Below are positions 17,064 through 24,902 of a stretch of 64,000 nt of DNA, in pieces (position 1 is the first letter of the stretch; the number at the start of each line of letters is the position of its first letter). The translations under genes and the position numbers were made by a program. Source of the stretch: Gaiellasilicea sp033857955 (GTDB taxonomy: Bacteria; Actinomycetota; Thermoleophilia; Gaiellales; Gaiellaceae); assembly GCA_033857955.1 (NCBI GenBank), contig JAWVCW010000023.1, positions 1 through 64,000 of the forward strand, read 5' to 3'. A model generated the notes under the pieces. It saw nothing but the letters and a program-made list of their open reading frames with translations, made no database searches and was not told the DNA's origin.

Positions 17064-17683
17064 CGGTTCTCGTCATCACGCCGCGCGACGACCGCTCGTC
17101 ACGCCAGTCCGCCGCCTGGGCCGACGAGCTCGAAAGACGGTTTCCGACTCAGATCGACATCCACAGCTCGAAGTCGTGGGCGAAGGTCGATGCGCAGCTG
17201 TCGCACCATCAGCACGTCATGTACTTCGGGCATGGTGACAAGGACGCGCTCATCGTTCCTGCAGGGCTGCTCAGGAAGAAGGTGGTTCTCGCTGACGAAG
17301 TCAATCTGACCGGGACTCCAGACCGCATCGTCATCGCCGTCGCGTGTTGGTCGAGCGACGGCCTGGGCAAGGCGGCGACGGACAAGATCCATTCCGTCCC
17401 CGTACAGAGCTACCTCGGGTGGCTCGACGAAGTCAGTTGGCCCGAGGAGTGGCCGGACCCGATCGGCGATGCCGTGGTCGAGGGGCTCTCACCGCTGTTC
17501 AACGGCCAGACCGTCGCCGATTGCCGGCGTGAGCTCGAGAGCCGTCTCGACGATGCACACGACACCTACCGCACTCAAGGGCAAAACCACATGGCGCCCG
17601 ACCGAGTGCCGTTTGGGAAGATGTGCGCGCTGTACTGGCGGCACCGGATGGACGTGCAAGGCGACGACCGGGCAAGCATCTAG
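17060..17683 (+). CDS. Probable caspase-like (CHAT-type) protein, non-canonical CTG start
   Basis: From CTG the frame gives about 207 residues. It opens with a strand (TVLVITPRDD), followed by HHQHVMYFGHGD (H58) and RIVIAVACWSSDGLG (C96). A hydrophobic strand ending in a GHG and a second strand ending in A-C-x-S are the His/Cys dyad pattern of CHAT and related clan CD proteases. This is motif recognition, not a search result. The first standard start is an ATG at 17219, which would remove the first strand and leave the GHG only five residues from the N-terminus. The protein-like upstream sequence argues for the CTG, which overlaps the previous stop. Alternatives are a non-proteolytic relative or a longer frame. 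Confidence 0.6.
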   Translation: MTVLVITPRDDRSSRQSAAWADELERRFPTQIDIHSSKSWAKVDAQLSHHQHVMYFGHGDKDALIVPAGLLRKKVVLADEVNLTGTPDRIVIAVACWSSDGLGKAATDKIHSVPVQSYLGWLDEVSWPEEWPDPIGDAVVEGLSPLFNGQTVADCRRELESRLDDAHDTYRTQGQNHMAPDRVPFGKMCALYWRHRMDVQGDDRASI

Positions 17684-17709
17684 CGACTTCGATCTCGTGT
17701 CTCCTGCCG

Positions 17710-17973
17710 CTACTGGTCGCCTCGCCAGACTCCGACGAACGCGCCCTTGATCCCACGCCGGCCGACGAAGAGAAAGACCGCGGCCATGAGGCCGCCGATC
17801 GCCGCGCCGACCTCGGGTGGTATCGCGGTTCCGTTCAGCCCGACGAGCCAGATGACGAGCGGAGCGAGTCCGGAGCCGGAGCCCAGAGCCATCGATGCGT
17901 TCGGATTGTTCGAGACGACCCGACGGGTCGCGCCCCTCGTCGGTGCGTTGGCGACTGCAGCCTGTTCGCTCAT
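17710..17973 (-). CDS. Small two-TM protein, holin-like in appearance
   Basis: An 87-residue protein with a polar N-terminal half and two hydrophobic helices (LAPLVIWLVGLNG and AAIGGLMAAVFLFVGRR) joined by a short TAIPPEVG turn. The hairpin of two helices with a Pro-Pro-Glu turn recalls small phage-type holins, though this is only topology. The CHAT-like operon lies between it and the 144-residue membrane protein gene. A ribosome site (GGAGGG) precedes its ATG. Confidence 0.5.
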   Translation of the reverse strand: MSEQAAVANAPTRGATRRVVSNNPNASMALGSGSGLAPLVIWLVGLNGTAIPPEVGAAIGGLMAAVFLFVGRRGIKGAFVGVWRGDQ

Positions 17974-18093
17974 GGAAAACCCTCCGTTTGGTGAGCGGGG
18001 CCGCAGAGCCCGCCGTCGACCTTCACCTCAAGACGAGCGCGAGGCGACCGATCTTCCATCCGAGTTCGATCGCCCTTGACGGTCGCGTGTGCG

Positions 18094-18909
18094 ATGCGTA
18101 GCGTCGCCGGGGTGCAGATCGGTAGGGCCGGGCCCCCAGTAAGCCACATCTGCCAGGCCTATCCCGACAGGGTCGAGGTGCGGGGGCATGACCTCACCGG
18201 CGACCTGATGGGCAGGTTGAGCTTCACCGAGTACTTCCACCTGCTGCTGACCGGACGCGAGCCGACCGCTGACCAGCGCTACTTCCTCGATCTGCTCCTG
18301 ATCAGCATCGCCGAGCACGGGATGATGCCGACCAACGTCGCAGCACGGATGACGCTTGCTGCCGACCCCGGATCGTTGCAGGGTGCCCTTGCCGCCGGGA
18401 TCCTGGGCGCCGGCCCGGTGATCCTCGGCACGTCCGAATCGTGCGCGGTACTCCTCCGGGAAGCTCAGGAGAAGGTGCTCGCCGGCGGCGCGCCCGCTGA
18501 GGTTGCGGCCGAGATGGCAAGTGCGATCCACACCTCCGGCGGCAAGATGCCGGGATTCGGCCATCCGGTGCACAGGCCGCTCGACCCGCGAGCCGAGCGG
18601 ATTCTCGAGCTCGCGGACGATCGCGGGGTGAGCGGGCCTCACATGCTGCTCGCGCGTCACCTCCGCGATGCCGTGGCCGGGACCTGGGGGAAGCCGCTGA
18701 CGATGAACGTCTCGATGCCCATCGCGGCGGTGCTGCTCGACCTGGGCTTTGCGCCGACCACCGTGAAGGCCATTCCGCTCCTCGCGCGCACGGCCGGCCT
18801 GCTCGCTCACCTCGCTGAAGAGCAGCAGCACCCCGTCGGCTTCCTCCTGGCGGCGCGGGCTGAGGAGGCGATCGAGTACGAGCGACAGCCGGAGGATGGC
18901 CGGGGTTGA
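18094..18909 (+). CDS. Citryl-CoA lyase / citrate synthase-like protein
   Basis: About 271 residues, shorter than true citrate synthase (about 370-430) and close in length to stand-alone citryl-CoA lyase-like proteins. The citrate synthase C-terminal features are present: a small helical core, ISIAEHGMMPTNVAARM, and KMPGFGHPVHRPLDPRAERI, whose His residues match the CoA/oxaloacetate-binding segment. It may cleave or form a citryl-CoA-like ester rather than run the TCA condensation. A TTG at 18076 would add six residues. Its stop overlaps the start of an acyl-CoA ligase gene, so the two probably act on related CoA thioesters. Confidence 0.75.
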   Translation: MRSVAGVQIGRAGPPVSHICQAYPDRVEVRGHDLTGDLMGRLSFTEYFHLLLTGREPTADQRYFLDLLLISIAEHGMMPTNVAARMTLAADPGSLQGALAAGILGAGPVILGTSESCAVLLREAQEKVLAGGAPAEVAAEMASAIHTSGGKMPGFGHPVHRPLDPRAERILELADDRGVSGPHMLLARHLRDAVAGTWGKPLTMNVSMPIAAVLLDLGFAPTTVKAIPLLARTAGLLAHLAEEQQHPVGFLLAARAEEAIEYERQPEDGRG

Positions 18910-20210
18910 TGCTCGCGCCTGAGGTCGAGGCCAGCCCGTGGGCCGAGCAACTCGCCCTTGACGGGGCTTCCTATCGCACTCAACTCGCGTACCTCTTCGA
19001 CCGCTCGGCCTTCTATCGCGAGAAGCTGGCAGCGGCGGGATTCGCCTCTGCCGGGGCGGCCGGCGGCCTGGCGGACATCGCGCAGTTGCCGCTCACGGAG
19101 AAGCGCGAGATCCGGGCGACGTGCACCGCCGACAATCCGATCGGTGGACATCTCTGCGCCGAGCCGTTCGAGATCGTCCGGATCTACTCGACGAGCGGCA
19201 CCACCGGGACACCGAGCTACATCCCCCTCACGGCGAGCGATCTCGACAACTGGGTGACGGGCTCGGCGCGCAGCTATTCGGCCTCCGGCGTGTCCGCAGG
19301 CCAGCGCGCGATTTCTTCCTACAACGCCGGGCCGTTCGTGGCGGGCGCCGCGATCGAGGCCTTCGACCGCATCGGCCTGTGCCACATCCCGGTCGGCACC
19401 GGCAACACCGAGCGTCTGATGACGGCGGTCGAGTCGCTCAGGCCCGAAGCGGCGATCCTCACGCCCTCCTACGCCGCCTATCTGATCGAATGGGCGGCGC
19501 AGCGGGACGTCGATCTCGCTGGGTCGAGCGTCGAGCGCGTGCTGGTGGCAGGCGAGCCCGGCGGTGGCGAGCCGGCCTTCCGTGCGAAGCTCGAAGAGGG
19601 CTGGGGCGCCAGGGTCACCGAGGCGATGGGCATCGGCGACATCGGCGTGTCGCTCTGGGGGGAGTGCGAAGAGCAGAGCGGCATGCACCTGGGAGCGCGC
19701 GGCTTCGTTCACGCCGAGCTGATCGATCCGGAGACGGGTGTCGCGGTCGAGCTGGGCGACGACGCCACCGGCGAGCTCGTGCTGACACATCTTCAGCATC
19801 GCGCCGCGCCGCTCCTGCGCTTCCGCACGCGCGATCACGTTCACCTCCGGACGAGCCCCTGCGGCTGCGGCCGCACGGGCCCGCGCATCCGTTGCATCGG
19901 ACGGACCGACGACATGCTGATCGTCCGCGGCGTCAACGTCTTCCCCTCGGCTGTGCGTGAGGTGGTGAGCGCATTCGAGCCCAAGGTCAGCGGCCACATC
20001 CTCGTCAAGCCCAAGGCACCGGGGGTCAAGCAGGAACCGCCGCTGCCCGTGAGCGTCGAGCTTGCGCGGGACTCGACGGGCGACGCAGCCCTCGCGGAAG
20101 CGATTCGTGACAGATTGCGCAACGTCCTCGTCGTCCAGACCCACATCGATCTCGTGCCGTGGGGGACCCTGCGGCGCAGCGAATACAAGTCGAAGCTCGT
20201 CGAACACTAG
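18909..20210 (+). CDS. Phenylacetate-CoA ligase-family AMP-dependent synthetase
   Basis: A 433-residue adenylate-forming enzyme of the PaaK family. The AMP/ATP signature YSTSGTTGTPSYIPLT (about residues 96-111), the EAMGIGDIG region, and the C-terminal GRTDDMLIVRGVNVFPSAVRE are all seen. It would activate a carboxylic acid, probably aromatic, to its CoA thioester. It lies between a citryl-CoA lyase-like gene and a GST gene in one operon. The acid is not predictable from sequence. Confidence 0.85.
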   Translation: MLAPEVEASPWAEQLALDGASYRTQLAYLFDRSAFYREKLAAAGFASAGAAGGLADIAQLPLTEKREIRATCTADNPIGGHLCAEPFEIVRIYSTSGTTGTPSYIPLTASDLDNWVTGSARSYSASGVSAGQRAISSYNAGPFVAGAAIEAFDRIGLCHIPVGTGNTERLMTAVESLRPEAAILTPSYAAYLIEWAAQRDVDLAGSSVERVLVAGEPGGGEPAFRAKLEEGWGARVTEAMGIGDIGVSLWGECEEQSGMHLGARGFVHAELIDPETGVAVELGDDATGELVLTHLQHRAAPLLRFRTRDHVHLRTSPCGCGRTGPRIRCIGRTDDMLIVRGVNVFPSAVREVVSAFEPKVSGHILVKPKAPGVKQEPPLPVSVELARDSTGDAALAEAIRDRLRNVLVVQTHIDLVPWGTLRRSEYKSKLVEH

Positions 20211-20224
20211 ACCGGGAGGATCAG

Positions 20225-20908
20225 ATGGCTGACATCACGCTCAACATCCTGAAGCCGAGCGTCAACAACCTCACCGTCCGCATCTTCGTGCGGGCCGCGA
20301 AGCTCGACTTCGAAGAGGTCGACGTGTGGGGCCAGACTCAGACGCCCGAGTTCCTGCAGAAGGACCCTGCCCACCTGACGCCGATGATCGAAGAGGAGGG
20401 GCTGCCCAGGGGCTCGATGTGGGAGAGCTGCGCGATCATGCAGTACCTCTGCAACAAGCACGATCTCGACCACTTCTATCCGAAGGACCCGGCCCAGCGG
20501 GCGATGATCGACAGCGCGATGTTCTACCTGATCGGCACGCTTTATCCGCTGCTCACGCGGGCCACCTATCCCGCGCTCGGCTTCGCCCAGTATCCGGGCG
20601 AGGTCGGGACATCCGAGGCGGACGACAACATGAAGGCAGCGGCGCAGCAGGCGGCCGCGACAGCGCTGGCCGAGCCGATCGATGTCTATCGCGCGTTCTT
20701 CCTGGACGGCAAGCGGTTCATCGGTGGCGACGCTCCGTCGATTGCCGACATCCGCCTGGCGGCGACGTTCGAGTTCCTGAATGCGATCGACTACGACGTT
20801 CCGCCGTGGGCCCGGGCGTACATGGCTGCGATGGAGGAGTCGCTCGGCGAGGCCTATGCCGAGCCCGCGGGTGATGTGCGCGGCTACATCGCCTCCGTGA
20901 AACCGTAG
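20225..20908 (+). CDS. Glutathione S-transferase-like protein
   Basis: A 227-residue protein with the GST layout. An N-terminal thioredoxin-like half (LNILKPSVNNLTVRIFVRAAKLDFEEVDV, with the LTPMIEEEG cis-Pro region and WESCAIMQYL, the usual E-S glutathione-site pair) is followed by an all-helical C-terminal half (FIGGDAPSIADIRLAATFEFL). Ser13 or nearby Asn/Thr may replace the Tyr used in animal enzymes. Actinobacteria generally lack glutathione, so the thiol partner may differ. The ATG has GGGAGGA upstream and is 14 bases after the ligase gene. Confidence 0.8.
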   Translation: MADITLNILKPSVNNLTVRIFVRAAKLDFEEVDVWGQTQTPEFLQKDPAHLTPMIEEEGLPRGSMWESCAIMQYLCNKHDLDHFYPKDPAQRAMIDSAMFYLIGTLYPLLTRATYPALGFAQYPGEVGTSEADDNMKAAAQQAAATALAEPIDVYRAFFLDGKRFIGGDAPSIADIRLAATFEFLNAIDYDVPPWARAYMAAMEESLGEAYAEPAGDVRGYIASVKP

Positions 20909-20919
20909 AAGCAACGGCA

Positions 20920-20945
20920 GGCGGCGCCCCGGGTGGGACGCCGCC
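20920..20945 (+). terminator. GC-rich hairpin after the GST gene
   Basis: GGCGGCGCCCC pairs with GGGACGCCGCC around a GGGT loop with one internal mismatch, 11 bases after the GST stop codon. Confidence 0.55.
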
Positions 20946-20960
20946 CGCCGCCGATGCGCT

Positions 20961-21054
20961 TTACGAGGTCGGGGCCGGGGCCGAGGTGTCGTTCTGCCAG
21001 AGGCCGAACTCGTTCCCCTGCGTGTCCTTGCAGATCACGAACCAGCCCCATGCT
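20961..21054 (-). pseudogene. Remnant of a VOC/glyoxalase-family gene (C-terminus only)
   Basis: The last 28 codons before a TAA read GWFVICKDTQGNEFGLWQND..., which is the typical C-terminus of a VOC-superfamily (glyoxalase-like) protein. Upstream on this strand the frame runs straight into a hexanucleotide repeat and then noncoding DNA, so the rest of the gene is gone. Confidence 0.5.
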
Positions 21055-21081
21055 CGGCACCGGCACCGGCACCGGCACCGG
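21055..21081. repeat. Short tandem repeat (CGGCAC)4
   Basis: Four perfect copies of CGGCAC plus CGG, exactly at the breakpoint of the truncated VOC-family gene. Slippage or recombination at this repeat may have removed the rest of that gene. Confidence 0.8.
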
Positions 21082-21151
21082 GTCGTCCGCGTCCGGCGGA
21101 GGTGCTCGTGTCCGCCGCTGTCATTCAATAGACCTGCCTGTGTGGAGAATC

Positions 21152-21949
21152 TCATCGGCGGTCAGGGGCATAACGTCCCGGTGTCGTGCCGACGTGGCGC
21201 TTGAAATGACGGGTGAGGTGCGACTGGTCGAAGAACCCGACGCTCGCGGCAACGCGGGCGATCGGCTCGCCCTCGAGGAGACGCAGTCGTGCGGCCTCGA
21301 TCCGCCTGCTCAGCACATAGGCGTGCGGCGCGATCCCGAATGTCTGGGTGAAAGAGCGAACGAGGTGCGTGGGATTCGCCGCGAGCAACTCTGCCGCAGC
21401 GGCAAGCGTCATCGTCTTGAAGGTACAGGTGTCGAGGAGGTCGCGCAGGCGCTCGGCCAGGTCGCTGCTCTTGTACAGCTGACGGTCTTCCGCCTGGTCG
21501 GTCAGGTGCTCCCGCAGTCGCTCCGCGACGAAGGCGAGGCGAGTCTCCGCCTCGAGAGCGTCGTCCGGACGTCGAAGGAGCTCGTGGAGCGTGTCGAGAG
21601 TGCGACGTAGCCGAATGTCCTCGATGAAGGGCTGATCGACGGCCCGCCCGATGAGGTGCTCGCCGAGCACGCTCGTCTCGAGATAGATCACGCGCTTTCG
21701 GTACCCACGGGCGGTGGCCGCCCGCCCGTCGTGAACGACGTGCGGGGGGAGCACGCTGACCGTTGATCGGCGTGCGCCCTGATGACGCCGGTCGAGGTCA
21801 TAGCGGATCTCTCCCTCGTCGACGACGAAGAGCGTCCAGGTGTCGTGGGTGTGGGGTGGATAGGCGTGCTCGAGGAACTGGGCGTGGAAGACCTCTCTGA
21901 CGCCGGGTACGGACGGCCTCCACGCGCGAACGTGCTCACGAGAGCGCAC
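21152..21949 (-). CDS. AraC-family transcriptional regulator
   Basis: About 265 residues with an N-terminal AraC-type cupin-like binding domain (AYPPHTHDTWTLFVVDEGEIRYDL, VLPPHVVHDGRAA) and a C-terminal pair of helix-turn-helices (LAAAAELLAANPTHLVRSFTQTFGIAPHAYV and IARVAASVGFFDQSHLTRHFKRHVGTTPG). It is divergent from a LysE-type exporter gene, the usual arrangement for a regulator and its exporter. The GTG at 21949 leaves 72 bases between the two; an ATG at 22009 would leave only 12. Confidence 0.88.
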   Translation of the reverse strand: MRSREHVRAWRPSVPGVREVFHAQFLEHAYPPHTHDTWTLFVVDEGEIRYDLDRRHQGARRSTVSVLPPHVVHDGRAATARGYRKRVIYLETSVLGEHLIGRAVDQPFIEDIRLRRTLDTLHELLRRPDDALEAETRLAFVAERLREHLTDQAEDRQLYKSSDLAERLRDLLDTCTFKTMTLAAAAELLAANPTHLVRSFTQTFGIAPHAYVLSRRIEAARLRLLEGEPIARVAASVGFFDQSHLTRHFKRHVGTTPGRYAPDRR

Positions 21950-22021
21950 GCGCGACACGCAAAGAACGTACAAGACGTGGCCGGGCCCGTGCCGTGTACT
22001 CGAGTCCATGGAGCCCCGGGC

Positions 22022-22612
22022 ATGGTGAGAGACATCGAGGCTCTCGTGGTCTTCGCGCTCGTCAGCTCGGGCACGCCCGGACCGAACAACGTGCTCCTGT
22101 GGGCGTCGGGATTCCAGTTCGGGTTCCGCCCCACCGTTCCTCAGATTCTCGGCACCTCGATCGGCATCGGCTCGCTCGCGGTTGCCGTCGCGGCGGGAAT
22201 CGGCTTCCTGGTGACGGCAGTTCCCGAGGTCGAGCTCACCCTGAAGCTCGTCGGCTCTGCCTACTTGCTCTTCCTCGCCGTCCAGCTCGCCGGAGGCCAC
22301 GCCATCCGGAGAGCTCAGATCGCGCGACCGCTTCGCCTCCACCAGGCGGTCACGTTCCAGTTCCTCAACCCAAAGGCGTGGCTCTTCGCGCTCGCCGCGA
22401 TCGGCACCTTCCGGCCGGACGGGCTGCCGGTCGCGGTCGGAAGCGCGCTCGTCGTCCTCGTGATGATGATCGTCGTCCTCCCCACCGCAGCCCTCTGGGC
22501 CGTCGGCGGGACCGCCCTCCATCGAGTCTCCACAGACGACCTCGTACAACGGACGCTCAGCGTGGCGCTCGCAGTCCTCCTCGCGCTGAGCATCGCCTTC
22601 ATCTGGATCTGA
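22022..22612 (+). CDS. LysE/RhtB-family amino-acid exporter
   Basis: A 196-residue membrane protein with about six helices. The N-terminal signature LVSSGTPGPNNVLLWASG is the LysE family PGPN motif, and FQFLNPKAWLFALA matches the conserved NPKA segment. It probably exports an amino acid or a related metabolite, under control of the divergent AraC-type regulator. It ends against the convergent ROK kinase gene. Confidence 0.85.
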   Translation: MVRDIEALVVFALVSSGTPGPNNVLLWASGFQFGFRPTVPQILGTSIGIGSLAVAVAAGIGFLVTAVPEVELTLKLVGSAYLLFLAVQLAGGHAIRRAQIARPLRLHQAVTFQFLNPKAWLFALAAIGTFRPDGLPVAVGSALVVLVMMIVVLPTAALWAVGGTALHRVSTDDLVQRTLSVALAVLLALSIAFIWI

Positions 22613-23482
22613 TCAAACGAGGCCGCGCGCGAGCTCGAGCGAGCCGAGCACGCCGGCGCGGTCGCCGAGGGCGGGGGCGACGAGGTACCCGTCGAGCCCT
22701 CCGTCGAGCTCGGGTGCGCTCACGTAGCCCGCGAGCAGCTCGCGAAGCTGCTCGCGGACGAGCGGCAGGAGTTGGGGCTGCTTCATGACGCCGCCCCCGA
22801 GCACGATTCGCTGGGGTGAGAGCGTGTAGATCACGTTGACGAGGCCGAGCGCGAGGTAGTGCGCTTCGAGCTGCCAGATCTGCTCGTCGGCCTCCTGGCC
22901 GGCCCGGCTCGAGCGGGCGCGAATCGCCTCGCCGGACGCGAGACCCTCGAGGCAGTCGCCGTGGTAGGGGCAGACGCCGTCGAACGGGTCGCGCTCGCGG
23001 TCGTGGGGGACGAGCATGTGCCCCAGCTCGGGGTGCAGCAGCCCGTGCATCAGCCGGCCGTTGGCCATGCCGCCGCCGCCGATTCCCGTGCCGACGGTGA
23101 GGTAGCAGAAGGTGTCGAGTCCGAGCGCGGCGCCCCAGCGGTGCTCACCGAGCGCGGCGGCGTTGACGTCCGTGTCGAAGGCGACGGGAACGTCGAGCGT
23201 CTTTGCGAGCGCCGGTGCGACGTCCGTATTGGCCCAGCCCGGCTTCGGCGTCGTCGTGATGTGGCCCCACGTGGGTGAGCCGGGACGGATGTCGATGGGC
23301 CCGAAGGAGCCGACGCCGACCGCAGCGACCGAGCCGTGGTGCGCGAAGAAGTCGACTGCTCGCGCGACCGTCTCGTCGGGCGTGGTGGTCGGGAAGGTGA
23401 CGATGTCGCGTAGATCGTCCGGACCGGTGCCGATCGCGCACACCCACTTCGTTCCTCCCGCCTCGATGCCGCCGTAGATCAT
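22613..23482 (-). CDS. ROK-family sugar kinase (fructokinase-like)
   Basis: A 289-residue kinase. The N-terminal phosphate loop MIYGGIEAGGTKWVCAIG, the second ATP motif YLTVGTGIGGGGMANGRLMHG, and the zinc module HPELGHM...CPYHGDCLEG identify it as ROK, closest to the zinc-containing fructokinases of Bacillus type. It would phosphorylate fructose or a related hexose. The ATG at 23482 starts directly with the ATP loop; the much longer open frame upstream is antisense to the MarR gene and not coding. Confidence 0.85.
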   Translation of the reverse strand: MIYGGIEAGGTKWVCAIGTGPDDLRDIVTFPTTTPDETVARAVDFFAHHGSVAAVGVGSFGPIDIRPGSPTWGHITTTPKPGWANTDVAPALAKTLDVPVAFDTDVNAAALGEHRWGAALGLDTFCYLTVGTGIGGGGMANGRLMHGLLHPELGHMLVPHDRERDPFDGVCPYHGDCLEGLASGEAIRARSSRAGQEADEQIWQLEAHYLALGLVNVIYTLSPQRIVLGGGVMKQPQLLPLVREQLRELLAGYVSAPELDGGLDGYLVAPALGDRAGVLGSLELARGLV

Positions 23483-23502
23483 TCGGCTAGCGATAACACA
23501 AT

Positions 23503-24009
23503 CTAGTTCGGGACGGCTCCAGGGGAGCGTTGCTCGTCGGGATGGAATGCGCCGGCGGGGTCGATCTCGCCGAGCAGGTGGGCCAGGAGGCCTTTCAGCT
23601 CGCCCACCTCGGCCTCGCCGGCGCGGCCCGCGTACTCCGCCTCGATCGCCGACATGACGTCGAGCGCGTCGAGCAGGATGCGGCGCCCGGCGTCCGTGTG
23701 GCGGACGACGACGCTGCGCCCGTCCGTCGGATGGGGCATGCGCTCGATCAATCCCGCCTCCTCGATCGCGCGCGCGAGCTGACTGACCGCCTGCCGAGAG
23801 GTGCCGATCCGTGCCGCCAGCGTCGAGATTGTCGTCCCGTCGGTGTCCAGATGGCTGAGCAGCGTGGTGAAGGTCGGCTTGAACGCCGTCCAGCCTCGCG
23901 CTCGGACGCGGCGAGTCAGCTCGGCGTTCATCGTGTGCGTGGCGCGGAAGAGCAGCCGGAGCAGCATCTGCTCGCGCCGGGCGCGCACCGAGGCGGAGTC
24001 GAAGCTCAT
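23503..24009 (-). CDS. MarR-family transcriptional regulator
   Basis: A 168-residue winged-helix protein (FTTLLSHLDTDGTTISTLAARIGTSRQAVSQLARAIEEAGLIERMPHPTDGRSVVVRHT: recognition helix and beta wing). It is divergent from a SnoaL-like gene and the space between carries repeated TTGACAA boxes, so it probably represses both itself and that gene. It lies 20 bases upstream of the ROK kinase gene and may share a transcript with it. Confidence 0.9.
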   Translation of the reverse strand: MSFDSASVRARREQMLLRLLFRATHTMNAELTRRVRARGWTAFKPTFTTLLSHLDTDGTTISTLAARIGTSRQAVSQLARAIEEAGLIERMPHPTDGRSVVVRHTDAGRRILLDALDVMSAIEAEYAGRAGEAEVGELKGLLAHLLGEIDPAGAFHPDEQRSPGAVPN

Positions 24010-24021
24010 GTATGAAAGATA

Positions 24022-24050
24022 CTTGACAAACTAGGCAAGGAGGTTGACAA
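24022..24050. promoter_or_regulatory. Putative MarR operator
   Basis: An imperfect palindrome CTTGAC-N6-GGCAAG (24022-24039) and a second TTGACAA box exactly 21 bases after the first (two helical turns). Both lie between the divergent MarR and SnoaL-like genes, overlapping likely promoter elements. Confidence 0.5.
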
Positions 24051-24080
24051 TCTTCCGCGACACCCTGAAAGGAGCCGATC

Positions 24081-24512
24081 ATGAGCAACGGTCTGTCCCA
24101 GTCGGTCGCGCAGGAGAACAGTGAGCGCCAGCGGCAGTTCGTGCAGGTGCTGCAGCACGAGGGCCAACTCGACCGGGTCGAGGACTTCGTCCGGCCCGAC
24201 ATCACCGACCACTCGCTGTCACCGGGTCTGCCCGGCGGGGCGGAGGGGGTGCGGGCGATCCTCGGCGCGATCCGGCAGGGCTTCCCCGACCACGACGCCG
24301 CTGTTGTCCACATGATCGCCGAGGGCGACCTGGTGGCGACCTACAAGACGTTCACCGGCACGCACACCGGCGAGTTCTTCGGGACGCCGCCGACGGGGAA
24401 GCCCGCGACGATCCGCGTCATGGACTTCGTTCGCTATGAGGACGGCCGCGTCGCCGAGCACTGGGGCATCGTGGATCTCGCCGGCCTGATGGCGCAGCTT
24501 CAGGAGGCGTAA
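24081..24512 (+). CDS. SnoaL-like ester cyclase/polyketide cyclase-family protein
   Basis: A 143-residue alpha+beta-barrel protein. Typical SnoaL-like features are seen: FPDHDAAVVHMIAEGDLVATYKTFTGTHTGEFFG and IRVMDFVRYEDGRVAEHWGIVD. Family members cyclise polyketides or act as small hydrolases and isomerases, but most are of unknown substrate. AAGGAGC precedes the ATG. Probably controlled by the divergent MarR regulator. Confidence 0.85.
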   Translation: MSNGLSQSVAQENSERQRQFVQVLQHEGQLDRVEDFVRPDITDHSLSPGLPGGAEGVRAILGAIRQGFPDHDAAVVHMIAEGDLVATYKTFTGTHTGEFFGTPPTGKPATIRVMDFVRYEDGRVAEHWGIVDLAGLMAQLQEA

Positions 24513-24534
24513 GGCTTACGCCCGGCGACGGGCG
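24506..24534. terminator. Compound hairpin between convergent genes
   Basis: GGCGTAAG/CTTACGCC spans the SnoaL-like stop codon and is followed at once by a second small hairpin CGCCCG-GCGA-CGGGCG. Either could end transcription from both sides. Confidence 0.45.
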
Positions 24535-24540
24535 TCCTAC

Positions 24541-24828
24541 CTACCCTGCAGTGAAGTAGTTGTGCACGTCGTAGGTCGTCAGCTCGGGCTGCTCGGTGAT
24601 GCCGGCCGCGGCCGTCTGCGGCCCGATCTGCTCTTCCGCGAAGCTCTGGAAGTCCTCCATCGTCTCCCAGACGTCGACGACTCGAATCCCGTCGTCTGTC
24701 TTGGTGACCCAGTGAAAGAGCCCGCGCGGAGCACCAGGTCCGCCCGGCGTGAATCCCATCCGTTCGACCACCTCGTCGTACTGATCGAGGGTCGCTCCGC
24801 GAAAGACCAGCTCAATCGCGACTGCCAT
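24541..24828 (-). CDS. Antibiotic biosynthesis monooxygenase (ABM)-like small protein
   Basis: A 95-residue dimeric alpha+beta-type protein: AIELVFRGATLDQYDEVVERMG, HWVTKTDDGIRVVDVWETMEDFQSFAEEQI. This pattern of strand-helix-strand with a conserved VVDVWES/T motif is common in stand-alone ABM-like proteins. No cofactor motif is visible. A strong AAGGAGGTG precedes the ATG. Transcribed opposite to the methyltransferase gene. Confidence 0.6.
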   Translation of the reverse strand: MAVAIELVFRGATLDQYDEVVERMGFTPGGPGAPRGLFHWVTKTDDGIRVVDVWETMEDFQSFAEEQIGPQTAAAGITEQPELTTYDVHNYFTAG

Positions 24829-24902
24829 CTCGCACCTCCTTGGTGAGTACGTCGACAGAGGTTCGCACGGGCGGCTGGATCGGTTCGACGTACACTGCCG
24901 GC

